Assembly (NCBI RefSeq): GCF_900099775.1
Contig: NZ_FMTM01000004.1
Span: 420,888 to 484,887, forward strand
DNA from: Rhizobium mongolense subsp. loessense
Lineage (GTDB): Bacteria > Pseudomonadota > Alphaproteobacteria > Rhizobiales > Rhizobiaceae
Reading direction: 5' to 3'
Length of the DNA stretch: 64,000 bases
Below are positions 1 through 7,655 of the stretch, in pieces. A program made the translations under genes and the position numbers. Below the pieces are notes generated by a model. It did no database searches and was not told where the DNA came from. It saw nothing but the letters and a program-made list of their open reading frames with translations. Numbering within the stretch: the first letter of the stretch is position 1; the number at the start of each line of letters is the position of its first letter.

Positions 1-1
1 C

Positions 2-604
2 GCTGACGTCATGGACGAGTTGGGCATCACCGGCGCTATCGGAGCCACTGCTCTCAAGCCGACCCTTTCAAACGCAAGCATCGTCGGACCCGCCCTCACC
101 GTGCGCAACATCATGCAGCGCGAGCACGTCTATGAAACCGCCCGAGGCCACGTCAATCGCATGGCGGAATTCGAAGCGCACAATCTGGCGCTACCTGGCG
201 ACGTCCTCGTGATTGACGGCGTTGCGGGCGTCTCCAACATGGGCGGCATCTCGGCGCAGACAGGCAAGCGCCAAGGCGAAGCTGGCGCCATCGTCTTCGG
301 CGGCATCCGTGACGTCGGCCATTCCCGTCGCGTCGACTATCCGCTCTGGGCCACCGAGATCACTCCGGTCACGGGCAAGTGGCGCATAGAAACCGTGGAG
401 ATCAATGGGGACATTCAGATTGCTGGCGTTCGCGTTTCGCCCGGAGACATCGTCGTTGCCGACGAAACCGGCGTTTGCTTCGTCCCGATCGCGCGCGCCG
501 GCGAAGTGGTGGAGCGGGCGCTGGCGAAGGCTGCCTTTGAACAGGATAAATGCACGGCGATCGACGCCGGCACGGCGGTTGCCGACCTCCCGAGCAGAGA
601 GTGA
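2..604 (+). CDS. RraA family protein (HMG/CHA aldolase-like), 5' end outside window
   Basis: The reading frame is open to the first base, so the gene probably starts upstream; the ATG at 11 lies inside the conserved N-terminal helix, which continues upstream in frame as Ala-Asp-Val. The protein has the RraA/DlpA fold signature: a GDVLVIDG strand, the GGIRD loop that in family members holds the catalytic Arg and Asp, and the VxPGDIVVADETGVCFVP segment near the end. Members outside the RNase E inhibitor group are usually metal-dependent 4-hydroxy-4-methyl-2-oxoglutarate/oxaloacetate-type aldolases or decarboxylases. Its stop codon overlaps the start of the following 2-hydroxyacid dehydrogenase (TGATG), so the two are translationally coupled, and a role in hydroxy-/keto-acid breakdown is inferred from that. 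The exact substrate cannot be read from the sequence. Confidence 0.85.
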   Translation, partial: ADVMDELGITGAIGATALKPTLSNASIVGPALTVRNIMQREHVYETARGHVNRMAEFEAHNLALPGDVLVIDGVAGVSNMGGISAQTGKRQGEAGAIVFGGIRDVGHSRRVDYPLWATEITPVTGKWRIETVEINGDIQIAGVRVSPGDIVVADETGVCFVPIARAGEVVERALAKAAFEQDKCTAIDAGTAVADLPSRE

Positions 605-1614
605 TGCAAATGACTGATTTCACGAGAAAACTGCGTATCACCGTCCTCGACGACTACCAGGATGTCGTTCGTACGCTTGACTGTTTCAGCAAGCTGCAAG
701 GTCATGAGGTCACGATCTGGAACGACGCCATGGCCGACGTGGACATGCTCGCGGAGCGGCTCGCCACAACCGACGTGCTGGTGCTGCTGCGCGAGCGGAC
801 CAAGGTGGACGAGGCGCTGGTCAGCCGACTTCCTAACCTCAAGCTGATCAGCCAGAACGGTCACGTGCCGCACATCGATCTCGCCGCATGCACGCGTCAC
901 GGCGTTCTCGTCTCCTCAGCCTTGACGTCACGCCCTTCGTACCCGACCGTGGAGTTCACTTGGGGTCTCATCCTCGCGTCAATGCGCAACATCCCTCTCG
1001 AAAGCGCTGCGCTGCGCAAGGGCTCCTGGCAGAGCACAGTCGGGCTCGGGCTGCGAGGTCGGACACTCGGGATCTATGGCTTCGGCCGGCTCGGCTCGAT
1101 GGTTGCGCGGATCGGCGCAGCGTTCGGTATGGAATTGCTGATCTGGGGACGGCAGGGCTCATTGGACCGGGCGCGGGCAGAAGGGTTTCCGGTTGCCGAA
1201 AGCAAAAAGGCCCTCTTCGAGCAGTCGGATGTACTCAGCCTGCATCTACGCCTTAATGCCGAGACCACCGGACTGATCGGGCCCAAGGACCTTGCTCTGA
1301 TGAAACCTACGGCGCTGCTCGTGAATACCAGCCGCGCGGAGCTGATCAAACCCGGGGCGCTTGTCGCAGCGCTGCACAACGGTCGGCCGGGAAAGGCGGC
1401 GGTGGACGTGTTCGAAAAAGAACCGCTGACGGATCCGACCCACCCGCTGCTGCATCTGCCGAACGCGTTGTGCACACCGCATCTCGGCTATGTCGAGCGC
1501 GACAACTTTGAATTCGCCTACGGCAACGCTTTCGATCAGATCGTGGCTTTCGCCAACGGTTCGGCGATCAACATCCACAATCCGGATGTGCTGAAACAGG
1601 AGCATGCACAATGA
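604..1614 (+). CDS. D-isomer-specific 2-hydroxyacid dehydrogenase
   Basis: A protein of 336 residues from the ATG at 604, which overlaps the preceding stop; ATG 610 is an alternative start. It is a NAD(P)-dependent oxidoreductase of the D-2-hydroxyacid dehydrogenase family. The nucleotide-binding motif GFGRLG is at residues 159-164, and the catalytic trio is visible as Arg244 (TSRAE), Glu273 (DVFEKEPL) and His293 (TPHLGY). The length is normal for the family. It sits between an RraA-like aldolase and an SDR with overlapping stops and starts on both sides, so it belongs to one co-translated catabolic operon. The expected reaction is interconversion of a 2-hydroxy acid and its 2-oxo acid; family members range from glycerate to phosphoglycerate dehydrogenases, so the substrate is open. 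Confidence 0.9.
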   Translation: MQMTDFTRKLRITVLDDYQDVVRTLDCFSKLQGHEVTIWNDAMADVDMLAERLATTDVLVLLRERTKVDEALVSRLPNLKLISQNGHVPHIDLAACTRHGVLVSSALTSRPSYPTVEFTWGLILASMRNIPLESAALRKGSWQSTVGLGLRGRTLGIYGFGRLGSMVARIGAAFGMELLIWGRQGSLDRARAEGFPVAESKKALFEQSDVLSLHLRLNAETTGLIGPKDLALMKPTALLVNTSRAELIKPGALVAALHNGRPGKAAVDVFEKEPLTDPTHPLLHLPNALCTPHLGYVERDNFEFAYGNAFDQIVAFANGSAINIHNPDVLKQEHAQ

Positions 1615-2399
1615 ACCTCGAACTCGACGGGAAAGTTGTTCTGGTGACCGGCGGCAGCAAGGGCATCGGCCTTGCCTGCGCGCGGGCATTTGGCAGGGAA
1701 GGCGCCCGCGTGGTCATCGTATCGCGCAATCCGGTCAATCTGGCCGCGGCCCAGGCGGCCCTTGCAAAGGAGGGTCTCGACGTCACGCCGTTTGCGGCAG
1801 ACCTGTCCGACGGGGCAGCAGCGGAACGGGCGGTCGTGGCGGCCGAAGAGCAGGTCGGGCCGATTGCCGTGCTGGTCAATTCCGCTGGAGGCGCCATGCG
1901 TGTGCCTCCCGGTGAACTGACGCCGGACAAGTGGCGGGTGGCAATGAATGCGAAGTTCTTCACCTATATCAACGTCATGGACTACGTCCTGCCGAGGATG
2001 GTGTCGCGGCAGGGGGGTGCGATCGTCAACATTATCGGCACCGGCGGCAAGATCGCCTCGCCGATCCACCTGCCTGGCGGCGCTGCGAACGCGGCACTGA
2101 TGCTGGCGTCCGCGGGTCTCGCTGCGGCTTGGGGACACGCGGGCATTCGCGTCAACGTCATCAATCCTGGAGCGACGATGACCGAGCGGCTGCAAATGTC
2201 ACTGGAGGCGGAATCGCGCGCCACTGGAAAGCCGCCGGAGGAACTGCTGCGACAAAACCAGCAGCGCATACCTCTTGGACGCTACGCCACTGCAGAGGAG
2301 GTGGCGGATGCGGCGCTCTATCTGGCGAGCGCCAGAGCGTCCTACGTGACTGCTGCCTCGCTTACCATGGACGGAGGGTTGACGCCGCTCGTCGTGTGA
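1611..2399 (+). CDS. atypical SDR-family protein lacking the YxxxK catalytic pair
   Basis: A protein of 262 residues; its ATG overlaps the upstream stop (ATGA). A Rossmann N-terminus is clear: TGGSKGIG near residue 14 and NSAGG near residue 90. Where classical SDRs have Ser...Tyr-x-x-x-Lys, this protein reads IIGTGG...PGGAANAALM, with Gly at the Tyr position and Asn at the Lys position. The surrounding helix (ANAALMLASAGLAA) and the C-terminal INPG and DGG motifs are intact, so this is not decay. From memory, a subgroup of bacterial SDRs annotated only as 'short chain dehydrogenase' shares this GxxN arrangement. It may bind nucleotide and use another catalytic residue, or act non-redox. It lies in the operon with the 2-hydroxyacid dehydrogenase and MFS transporter. 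Confidence 0.85.
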   Translation: MNLELDGKVVLVTGGSKGIGLACARAFGREGARVVIVSRNPVNLAAAQAALAKEGLDVTPFAADLSDGAAAERAVVAAEEQVGPIAVLVNSAGGAMRVPPGELTPDKWRVAMNAKFFTYINVMDYVLPRMVSRQGGAIVNIIGTGGKIASPIHLPGGAANAALMLASAGLAAAWGHAGIRVNVINPGATMTERLQMSLEAESRATGKPPEELLRQNQQRIPLGRYATAEEVADAALYLASARASYVTAASLTMDGGLTPLVV

Positions 2400-2441
2400 G
2401 CGGCTGAGCCGGAGGCGAAATCGAACATTGGGAGGAGCCAG

Positions 2442-3761
2442 ATGTTTAAGTGGTATCGTGAGTTAACAAAGCGGGAGCGAAATACGTTCTGGGGATGCTT
2501 TGCTGGATGGGCGATCGATGCAATGGACGCACAGCTCTTCAGCTTCGTGCTGCCCGTGCTCATCGCAGCCTGGGCAATGACAACGGCACAGGCAGGCTAC
2601 CTTGCCACGGCGACACTCTTCTCCGCCGCCGTGGGTGGCTGGGCATGTGGCTACCTGGCGGACCGCTTCGGCCGCGTCCGCGTCATGCAGTTCACCATTT
2701 TATGGTTCTCACTGTTTACCTTCCTGGCGGGCTTTTCGCAGAATTTCGAGCAGCTCATCATCGTGCGTGTGCTGCAAGGGCTGGGCTTTGGCGGGGAATG
2801 GGCCGCAGGCGCGGTTCTGATGGGTGAAATCATCCGGCCCGAACACCGCGGCAAGGCGGTCGGTTGCGTCCAGAGCGGCTTCGGCATCGGCTGGAGCGTG
2901 GCGGCGATCCTGGCCGGCGTGATCCTGGCCCATGTTCCCGCGGACTACGCCTGGCGGACGCTGCTGATGATCGGGGTGCTGCCTGGGTTCTTGGTGCTCT
3001 ATTTGCGTCGTCGGCTCGAGGAGCCGGAGCTCTACCGGCAGACTCGTGCTGCGATCGATGCGGCTGGCCGCGGCCCGGGGCTTGGGGCGATCTTCCAGCC
3101 GAACATGCTGCCGGTCACCATCCTGGCGTCGCTGCTGGCATTCGGCGTGATCGGTGTCGGCGGGGCGATCGTAAACTGGCTGCCGACATTCATGAAGACG
3201 GTCCGGCATCTGTCGCCCAGTGCCTCGGGATATTATGTCTTCCTGGTCACCGGAGGTTCGTTCTTCGGCTTTCTGGCAAGCGCTTATTTGTCCGACCTGC
3301 TCGGCCGGCGGCGGACGTTCCAATTGTTTCTGGTCTGCTCATGGCTGGTGACCATAGCCTATATGTTCCTGCCGCTATCAGGTTGGGGGTTGATATTGAT
3401 GGGGATACCGTTCGGCTTCTTCACGATCGGCAACTACGCAGCCCTTGGCCCCTTCTTCACGGAGTTGTTCCCCACGGCCGTTCGTGGCAGCGGCCAGAGC
3501 TTCGCCTACAACTTCGGCAAGGCGGCGGGTGCCGTTGCGGTGTCCTGCATCGGCGTCCTTGCGCAGTGGATCACCTTGGCCGAGGCCATCGGGTTGATCG
3601 CGCTGCTCGGCTACAGCATCGCGATCGTTGCAACGCTGCTGCTTCCAGAGACGAAAGGCATCAGCCTTAAGCCGGGTTTTGGCCAGACTGTCGACGGGGA
3701 TGACCGGTCGATTGAAGCGGCGTCCACTCCGACGGAGCAACCCGCACCTGGCAGGCCATAA
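2442..3761 (+). CDS. MFS transporter, organic-acid:proton symporter type
   Basis: A 439-residue membrane protein, preceded by a strong ribosome site (GGGAGGAG) 42 bp after the SDR gene. About twelve hydrophobic segments are visible. The first membrane helix carries the acidic DAMD motif, and loop 2-3 reads GYLADRFGRVRV, the MFS signature. Both are typical of the aromatic-acid/sialic-acid/metabolite:H+ symporter branch. A second related loop, SDLLGRRR, follows helix 8. As the last clearly coupled gene of the operon with the aldolase-like protein, dehydrogenase and SDR, it probably imports the hydroxy acid that those enzymes process. No regulator is visible within the window for this operon; it may lie upstream of base 1. 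Confidence 0.9.
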   Translation: MFKWYRELTKRERNTFWGCFAGWAIDAMDAQLFSFVLPVLIAAWAMTTAQAGYLATATLFSAAVGGWACGYLADRFGRVRVMQFTILWFSLFTFLAGFSQNFEQLIIVRVLQGLGFGGEWAAGAVLMGEIIRPEHRGKAVGCVQSGFGIGWSVAAILAGVILAHVPADYAWRTLLMIGVLPGFLVLYLRRRLEEPELYRQTRAAIDAAGRGPGLGAIFQPNMLPVTILASLLAFGVIGVGGAIVNWLPTFMKTVRHLSPSASGYYVFLVTGGSFFGFLASAYLSDLLGRRRTFQLFLVCSWLVTIAYMFLPLSGWGLILMGIPFGFFTIGNYAALGPFFTELFPTAVRGSGQSFAYNFGKAAGAVAVSCIGVLAQWITLAEAIGLIALLGYSIAIVATLLLPETKGISLKPGFGQTVDGDDRSIEAASTPTEQPAPGRP

Positions 3762-3966
3762 CCGCTCCGCGCATTCCGGCGCAGGCGCGGCCGCGATCAG
3801 GCGCCCCAGATCGAATGAGGCAGCGGTTCCTGCATAGATGACCAACGTGGCCAGGCACGATCCTGTCAAGGCGCGACGCGCAGACTTTTGGAAAGGAGGC
3901 CCCGACAAAAGGGCGCGCACTTTTCTAACGCAGGTGTTCAAAGCAGTGAGAAGAAAAGGAAAGGCA

Positions 3967-4428
3967 ATGACCCAATCGACAGTAGTGAATACCTCGGACA
4001 TGGCAGTGCAGCATAGCTCACGAGCAAGCAAAACCACGAACCGCAAAATGAGCGTCACCGTCGAATCCCTCGCTCACAAGTATCCCGTTCCCAATGCCTG
4101 CCGCATCGGCAACCTGATCGTCTCCGGTGCGATCCACGGCGTGGATCCTGCCACCCACACCATGCCGAAGGACCTTTCGGCTCAATGCGCCCACGTATTT
4201 GCAAATATGAAGACGATCGTCGAGGCTGCCGGAGGCAGCACCAAAGACATCATCAAGATGACCGTCTATCTGCGCGACCGCGAAAACCGGGAGCCGCTGA
4301 ATGCGGAATGGGTGCGCATGTTTCCGGACCCCGAAACTCGACCGGCCCGACACTCACAGCCGCTACTGGTAGAGGGCCCTTCTTTGGTTCAATGCGATTT
4401 CATGGCCGTAATCGGAGAGCCGGATTGA
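3967..4428 (+). CDS. Rid (YjgF/YER057c/UK114) family protein
   Basis: The ATG at 3967 is chosen because AGGAAAGGCA precedes it; it gives 153 residues. The frame is open further upstream but without family similarity, and ATG 4048 would fit the compact core (MSVTVESLAHK). The core shows the Rid fold: NLIVSGAIHGVDP, the helix with AAGGSTKDIIKMTVYLRD, and the conserved Arg in RPARHSQP that binds the substrate carboxylate in enamine/imine deaminases. Rid proteins hydrolyse reactive 2-aminoacrylate-type imines or act as catabolic hydrolases. It follows the MFS transporter after about 200 bp, so it may be a separate transcript. The N-terminal 25 residues are not family-like and the true start is uncertain. 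Confidence 0.8.
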   Translation: MTQSTVVNTSDMAVQHSSRASKTTNRKMSVTVESLAHKYPVPNACRIGNLIVSGAIHGVDPATHTMPKDLSAQCAHVFANMKTIVEAAGGSTKDIIKMTVYLRDRENREPLNAEWVRMFPDPETRPARHSQPLLVEGPSLVQCDFMAVIGEPD

Positions 4429-4868
4429 TGCGGTTCTGATCGCCTTTTGCCTCGCTGGCAAGCCAGCTGCACAAACTCGCCTGAAAAGAGGCCCTGGACT
4501 TGATGTCATGGTCGGGCAGGGGAGGGCCTAGCGCTCAATCCGCAAACACGGCCCTCGTCGAGGCCGGCGTCGTCACAGCGTCCGGCGCCAAGACTGCGTT
4601 CATGCTCTCAGCGACACCAAGAAGGCATGTGAGGCGATCGTCAAGCGTTTCGCTCCGCGCTCCAAGGGCAATGATCCGGCGCATTATTGATAGGGATGAT
4701 AACGGTCCTTTGAACTCTGAATTGGACGCAGATGATGTGCCGTGCGAGCCTTCACGCGCGCCAGGGCACTACGACTGCGCAAACATGATCGCGGCTCGGG
4801 ATTTGGTCGTGCAGCCGCATGATGAAGCTCCCCTGCCTCTTTGAAATCCCCAGTCTAAGGACGAAAAG
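4429..4868 (+). other. intergenic stretch with a possible gene-end remnant
   Basis: There is no convincing complete gene here. From about 4604 to 4690 one frame reads as a basic C-terminus (KKACEAIVKRFAPRSKG, then NDPAHY and TGA at 4688) that looks protein-like but has no start and no open frame upstream. I do not recognise the family. It may be the tail of a catabolic gene lost between the Rid gene and the metallo-hydrolase gene. Confidence 0.3.
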
Positions 4869-5834
4869 ATGACGACGAACAAACCGAACAGTCTTACTCG
4901 CCGCTCCCTTCTTATAGCGTCGTGCATTTGCGTTGGATGCGCTGTGCCCGGCCCACTGCTTGCTGATGCTCCAATGATCAAGAGTGACAGCCCGGGCTTC
5001 TTTCGTTTGATGGTTGGTGACTGTGAGGTCACAGTACTTTCCGACGGCAAGAATCTGCTTGCGGCTACGAAGTTGTTGCAAGGAGACACCGCACGGATCG
5101 CCGATGCCCTGAAAAGCAACTTTCTTGGAGAGCAGGTTGAAACCTCTCACAATTCCTTTCTGGTGAATACGGGCGACAAGCTGGTACTGGTCGATGCGGG
5201 TTCAGGCACACTACTGGGGCCGCACACAGGCAAATTGCTTGGCAATCTTGTAGCCGCGGGCTATCGGCCAGAGCAGGTGGACGAGGTCTATCTCACGCAT
5301 ATGCATACAGATCACATCGGCGGTTTAATGTCTGGAAACCAACGGGCCTTCCCGAACGCTGTCGTTCGCGCCGACACGCGCGACGTGGATTACTGGCTGA
5401 GCGAGGAAAACATGCGTGCTGCGCCCGCCGCGGCGAGGCGCTTCTTTGAGGCGGCCATCGCGTCTTTGTCTCCTTACATGACAGCGGGCAAGATCAAGAC
5501 GTTCGAGGGGGCTGCTGATCTGATCCCGGGAATTCGAGCTCAGCCGGCCTACGGGCATACGCCTGGTCATACGATGTACGAAGTGGAGAGCAAAGGCGAA
5601 AAGCTGCTCCTTTGGGGCGATATCGTCCATGTCGCCGCAGTGCAATTTGTCGATCCGGCCGTCACAATCGGATATGACGTCGACAGTGCCGAGGCGGAAC
5701 AAGAGCACTGGCGTGTCTTCGGTGATGCTGCGAAGGATCGATACCTGATCGGAGGCGCACACCTCCCGTTTCCTGGCCTCGGTCACGTGCGCAACAACGG
5801 CGACAAGACCTACACGTTTGTGTCATTGAGCTAG
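4869..5834 (+). CDS. exported metallo-beta-lactamase-fold hydrolase
   Basis: A 321-residue protein with an N-terminal twin-arginine-like signal (LTRRSLLIASC, then a short hydrophobic stretch ending near LADA at residues 31-34), so periplasmic export is likely. The zinc ligands of the MBL fold are all present: HMHTDH at residues 144-149, the His of GHTPGHT, the Asp of LLWGDIVH and the late His of GGAHLPFPG. This arrangement matches the broad lactonase/quorum-quenching-like group (AidC/AttM-type and relatives), but lactonase activity is an inference. The start is supported by AAGGACGAAAAG upstream. The gene overlaps convergently by 12 bp with the minus-strand gene that follows. Confidence 0.9.
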   Translation: MTTNKPNSLTRRSLLIASCICVGCAVPGPLLADAPMIKSDSPGFFRLMVGDCEVTVLSDGKNLLAATKLLQGDTARIADALKSNFLGEQVETSHNSFLVNTGDKLVLVDAGSGTLLGPHTGKLLGNLVAAGYRPEQVDEVYLTHMHTDHIGGLMSGNQRAFPNAVVRADTRDVDYWLSEENMRAAPAAARRFFEAAIASLSPYMTAGKIKTFEGAADLIPGIRAQPAYGHTPGHTMYEVESKGEKLLLWGDIVHVAAVQFVDPAVTIGYDVDSAEAEQEHWRVFGDAAKDRYLIGGAHLPFPGLGHVRNNGDKTYTFVSLS

Positions 5835-6281
5835 CGGGATTAGGAACCCCGCTCTGAGCGTTTCAATGATTTGCTGTTCAGCGGCAATGTCAGGGACGAC
5901 TAAACGGTACCCTTCCTCATCCTTAAGGTTCAGTCGCTCGACCAACGCCTCGGCATCCTCATCAGTGAGCATGTCCATGACCACCCCATCGACAACGATC
6001 GCCTGTCCGGTCACTGCATCGACCACCGCCCAGTAGTTGTTCAGGTTCTTGCGACGGCTATAACGCCCAGTTGCCATGAGGTGTACCTTTGTGTGCTGAG
6101 GCCTGGCTTCGGCCTTTCTCTTTTCTTCGGCGTTAAGGATGATCATGAGGTCAGTCGCGACATCGTGGGGCAACCGATTGAGAACCGTTCCGTGCATCTC
6201 CGCCGTTCTGCCTTCGTGGTAGTCGATGACATGCCACGTGCCGTCAGAACTCTCCTCTAAACCGTACCGCTTGTAGACCAT
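5823..6281 (-). CDS. hypothetical protein, 152 aa
   Basis: I do not recognise this family. The ATG at 6281 is preceded by AGGCGACCC. The product is soluble, charged and without signal peptide or membrane segment. Its middle is basic (TGRYSRRKNLNNYW, residues about 71-84), followed by an acidic helix-rich end. The phrase WAVVDAVTGQAIVVDG resembles the short display-type strands of small DUFs in rhizobia. It is convergent with, and overlaps by 12 bp, the metallo-hydrolase gene, and is divergent from the LacI gene with a 339-bp gap. The coding pattern and composition look native. Confidence 0.6.
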   Translation of the reverse strand: MVYKRYGLEESSDGTWHVIDYHEGRTAEMHGTVLNRLPHDVATDLMIILNAEEKRKAEARPQHTKVHLMATGRYSRRKNLNNYWAVVDAVTGQAIVVDGVVMDMLTDEDAEALVERLNLKDEEGYRLVVPDIAAEQQIIETLRAGFLIPLAQ

Positions 6282-6551
6282 GGGTCGCCTGGGGGTTGCC
6301 TTTAATACACCTAACGTCGACCCGGAGCGTTTGTTGCAAATTTCTAAGTGACCGCCCGGATATGTCGCTTCCCCGCCGCGTCCCAAAGGTGCGAGCTGTC
6401 GATTTGCAAATGGCTAGCAAGCCGCCTGCGGACCTGACAAAGAGGGCGGTTGCTTCGACATCAATGCGAATGCAGCAATCTCGACACACGTTACTGCGCC
6501 GCATGGTGTCGGTCGCCGAGTGTGCTCAGCAGTCTTTATAGCTGACCATTT

Positions 6552-6587
6552 CCAAAACGTTTTGGCTTGAACTCCAAAACGTTTTGG
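6552..6587. promoter_or_regulatory. tandem LacI-family operators upstream of the lacI-type gene
   Basis: Two identical perfect 14-bp palindromes, CCAAAACGTTTTGG, occupy 6552-6565 and 6574-6587. Their centres are exactly 22 bp apart, so both face the same side of the helix. The central CG step with A/T-rich flanks is the classic half-site arrangement of LacI/GalR regulators. They lie 34 bp before the GTG of the LacI-type gene, which implies autoregulation and control of the downstream transporter operon. No other gene in the window has this site. Confidence 0.85.
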
Positions 6588-6620
6588 TTCATAGTGGCGC
6601 TGTATCTGGGAGGGGACGCA

Positions 6621-7631
6621 GTGTCCAATCTGAAACAGTTGGCCCAGTCGCTCGGCCTGTCGATCACCACGGTATCGCGCGCCCTCGACGGCTATCCGGA
6701 CGTCTCGCAGGCAACCCGCGAACGCGTGCGGGAAGCAGCAGCGCTCACCGGTTATCGCCCCAATGCATCTGCACGTCGCCTTCGCAAACAGCGCGCCGAA
6801 CTTGTCGCCGTGACACTCCCGAGCGATCCGGGCCACATCGGCCCGCCGCACTTTCTCGATATGCTCTCCGGCTGCGCAGAACATCTTGCGACCGCCGGCC
6901 TCAACCTTGTGATTGCCCCTGTGCCGCGCGGCGAGAGCGAGCTCGACATGTGCCGCCGTTTCGTCGACGGGCAAAGGGTCGACGCCATGCTGCTCGTGCG
7001 CACAAAACGCAGGGACGAGCGCGTGGAATTCCTACAGGCTCGGGGCATTCCGTTCGTCACCAATGGTCGGACCGAGTCGGTCCTGCCGCATCCCTATCTC
7101 GACGGCGACGGTTTTGCCGGGTTCCAAGCGGCAAGCCTTCGTTTTCATGCCGACGGTCATCGTCGGATCGCTCATATCGCCGGCCCCCAGGACTATTATT
7201 TTGCCCATGTCCGGTGCATGGGCTGGCAGGCAGCCATGGAAGAAAGCGGCCTTTCGAGCGAACTTTGCGCCGAAGGCGCACCGACCGAGCAGGGTGGATA
7301 CCTGGCGGCGCTGGAATTGCTGCGCCATCCGCGTCGGCCAACCGCGATCGTCTGCGCGACAGACGAAATGGCGATCGGGGCCTTGCGGGCGCTCCGTGAA
7401 ATTGAGGGCGGCGAGACGATCAGCATCGTTGGCCATGACGATCTTCCAACCGGTGCCTATACCAGCCCACCGCTTTCCACCATGCGCATGGCGGGCGAGA
7501 ACCTGGGCCGCAGCTTTGCCACGCTGCTGCTTCGCGCCATTGCCGGCGAGCCATCGGAAGAACTTCAGGAACTGCACCCGATCGAGTTCGTCGACCGCGA
7601 GAGCCATCGGCGTGCGCCGCCAAATGCGTAG
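6621..7631 (+). CDS. LacI-family transcriptional regulator
   Basis: The GTG at 6621 is chosen because it follows GGGAGGGGACGCA and places the HTH at the very N-terminus (NLKQLAQSLGLSITTVSRAL, residues 3-22), as in all LacI proteins; the frame extends 18 codons upstream only from a TTG inside the operator. The product has 336 residues. The hinge helix (NASARRLRKQRAELVAV) and the periplasmic-binding-protein-like effector domain (CATDEMAIGALRAL; SIVGHDDLP) are intact. It is 24 bp before the binding-protein gene in the same direction, so it heads the sugar ABC operon. The effector is probably the imported sugar or a glycosyl derivative. Confidence 0.93.
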   Translation: MSNLKQLAQSLGLSITTVSRALDGYPDVSQATRERVREAAALTGYRPNASARRLRKQRAELVAVTLPSDPGHIGPPHFLDMLSGCAEHLATAGLNLVIAPVPRGESELDMCRRFVDGQRVDAMLLVRTKRRDERVEFLQARGIPFVTNGRTESVLPHPYLDGDGFAGFQAASLRFHADGHRRIAHIAGPQDYYFAHVRCMGWQAAMEESGLSSELCAEGAPTEQGGYLAALELLRHPRRPTAIVCATDEMAIGALRALREIEGGETISIVGHDDLPTGAYTSPPLSTMRMAGENLGRSFATLLLRAIAGEPSEELQELHPIEFVDRESHRRAPPNA

Positions 7632-7655
7632 AAAAGAACCAAAGAGGAGGAGAAA

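Noticed and set aside
4500..4844. 114-codon frame in the gap before the metallo-hydrolase gene
   Set aside because: No ribosome site and Ser/Arg-rich chance composition; a different frame shows the only protein-like stretch.
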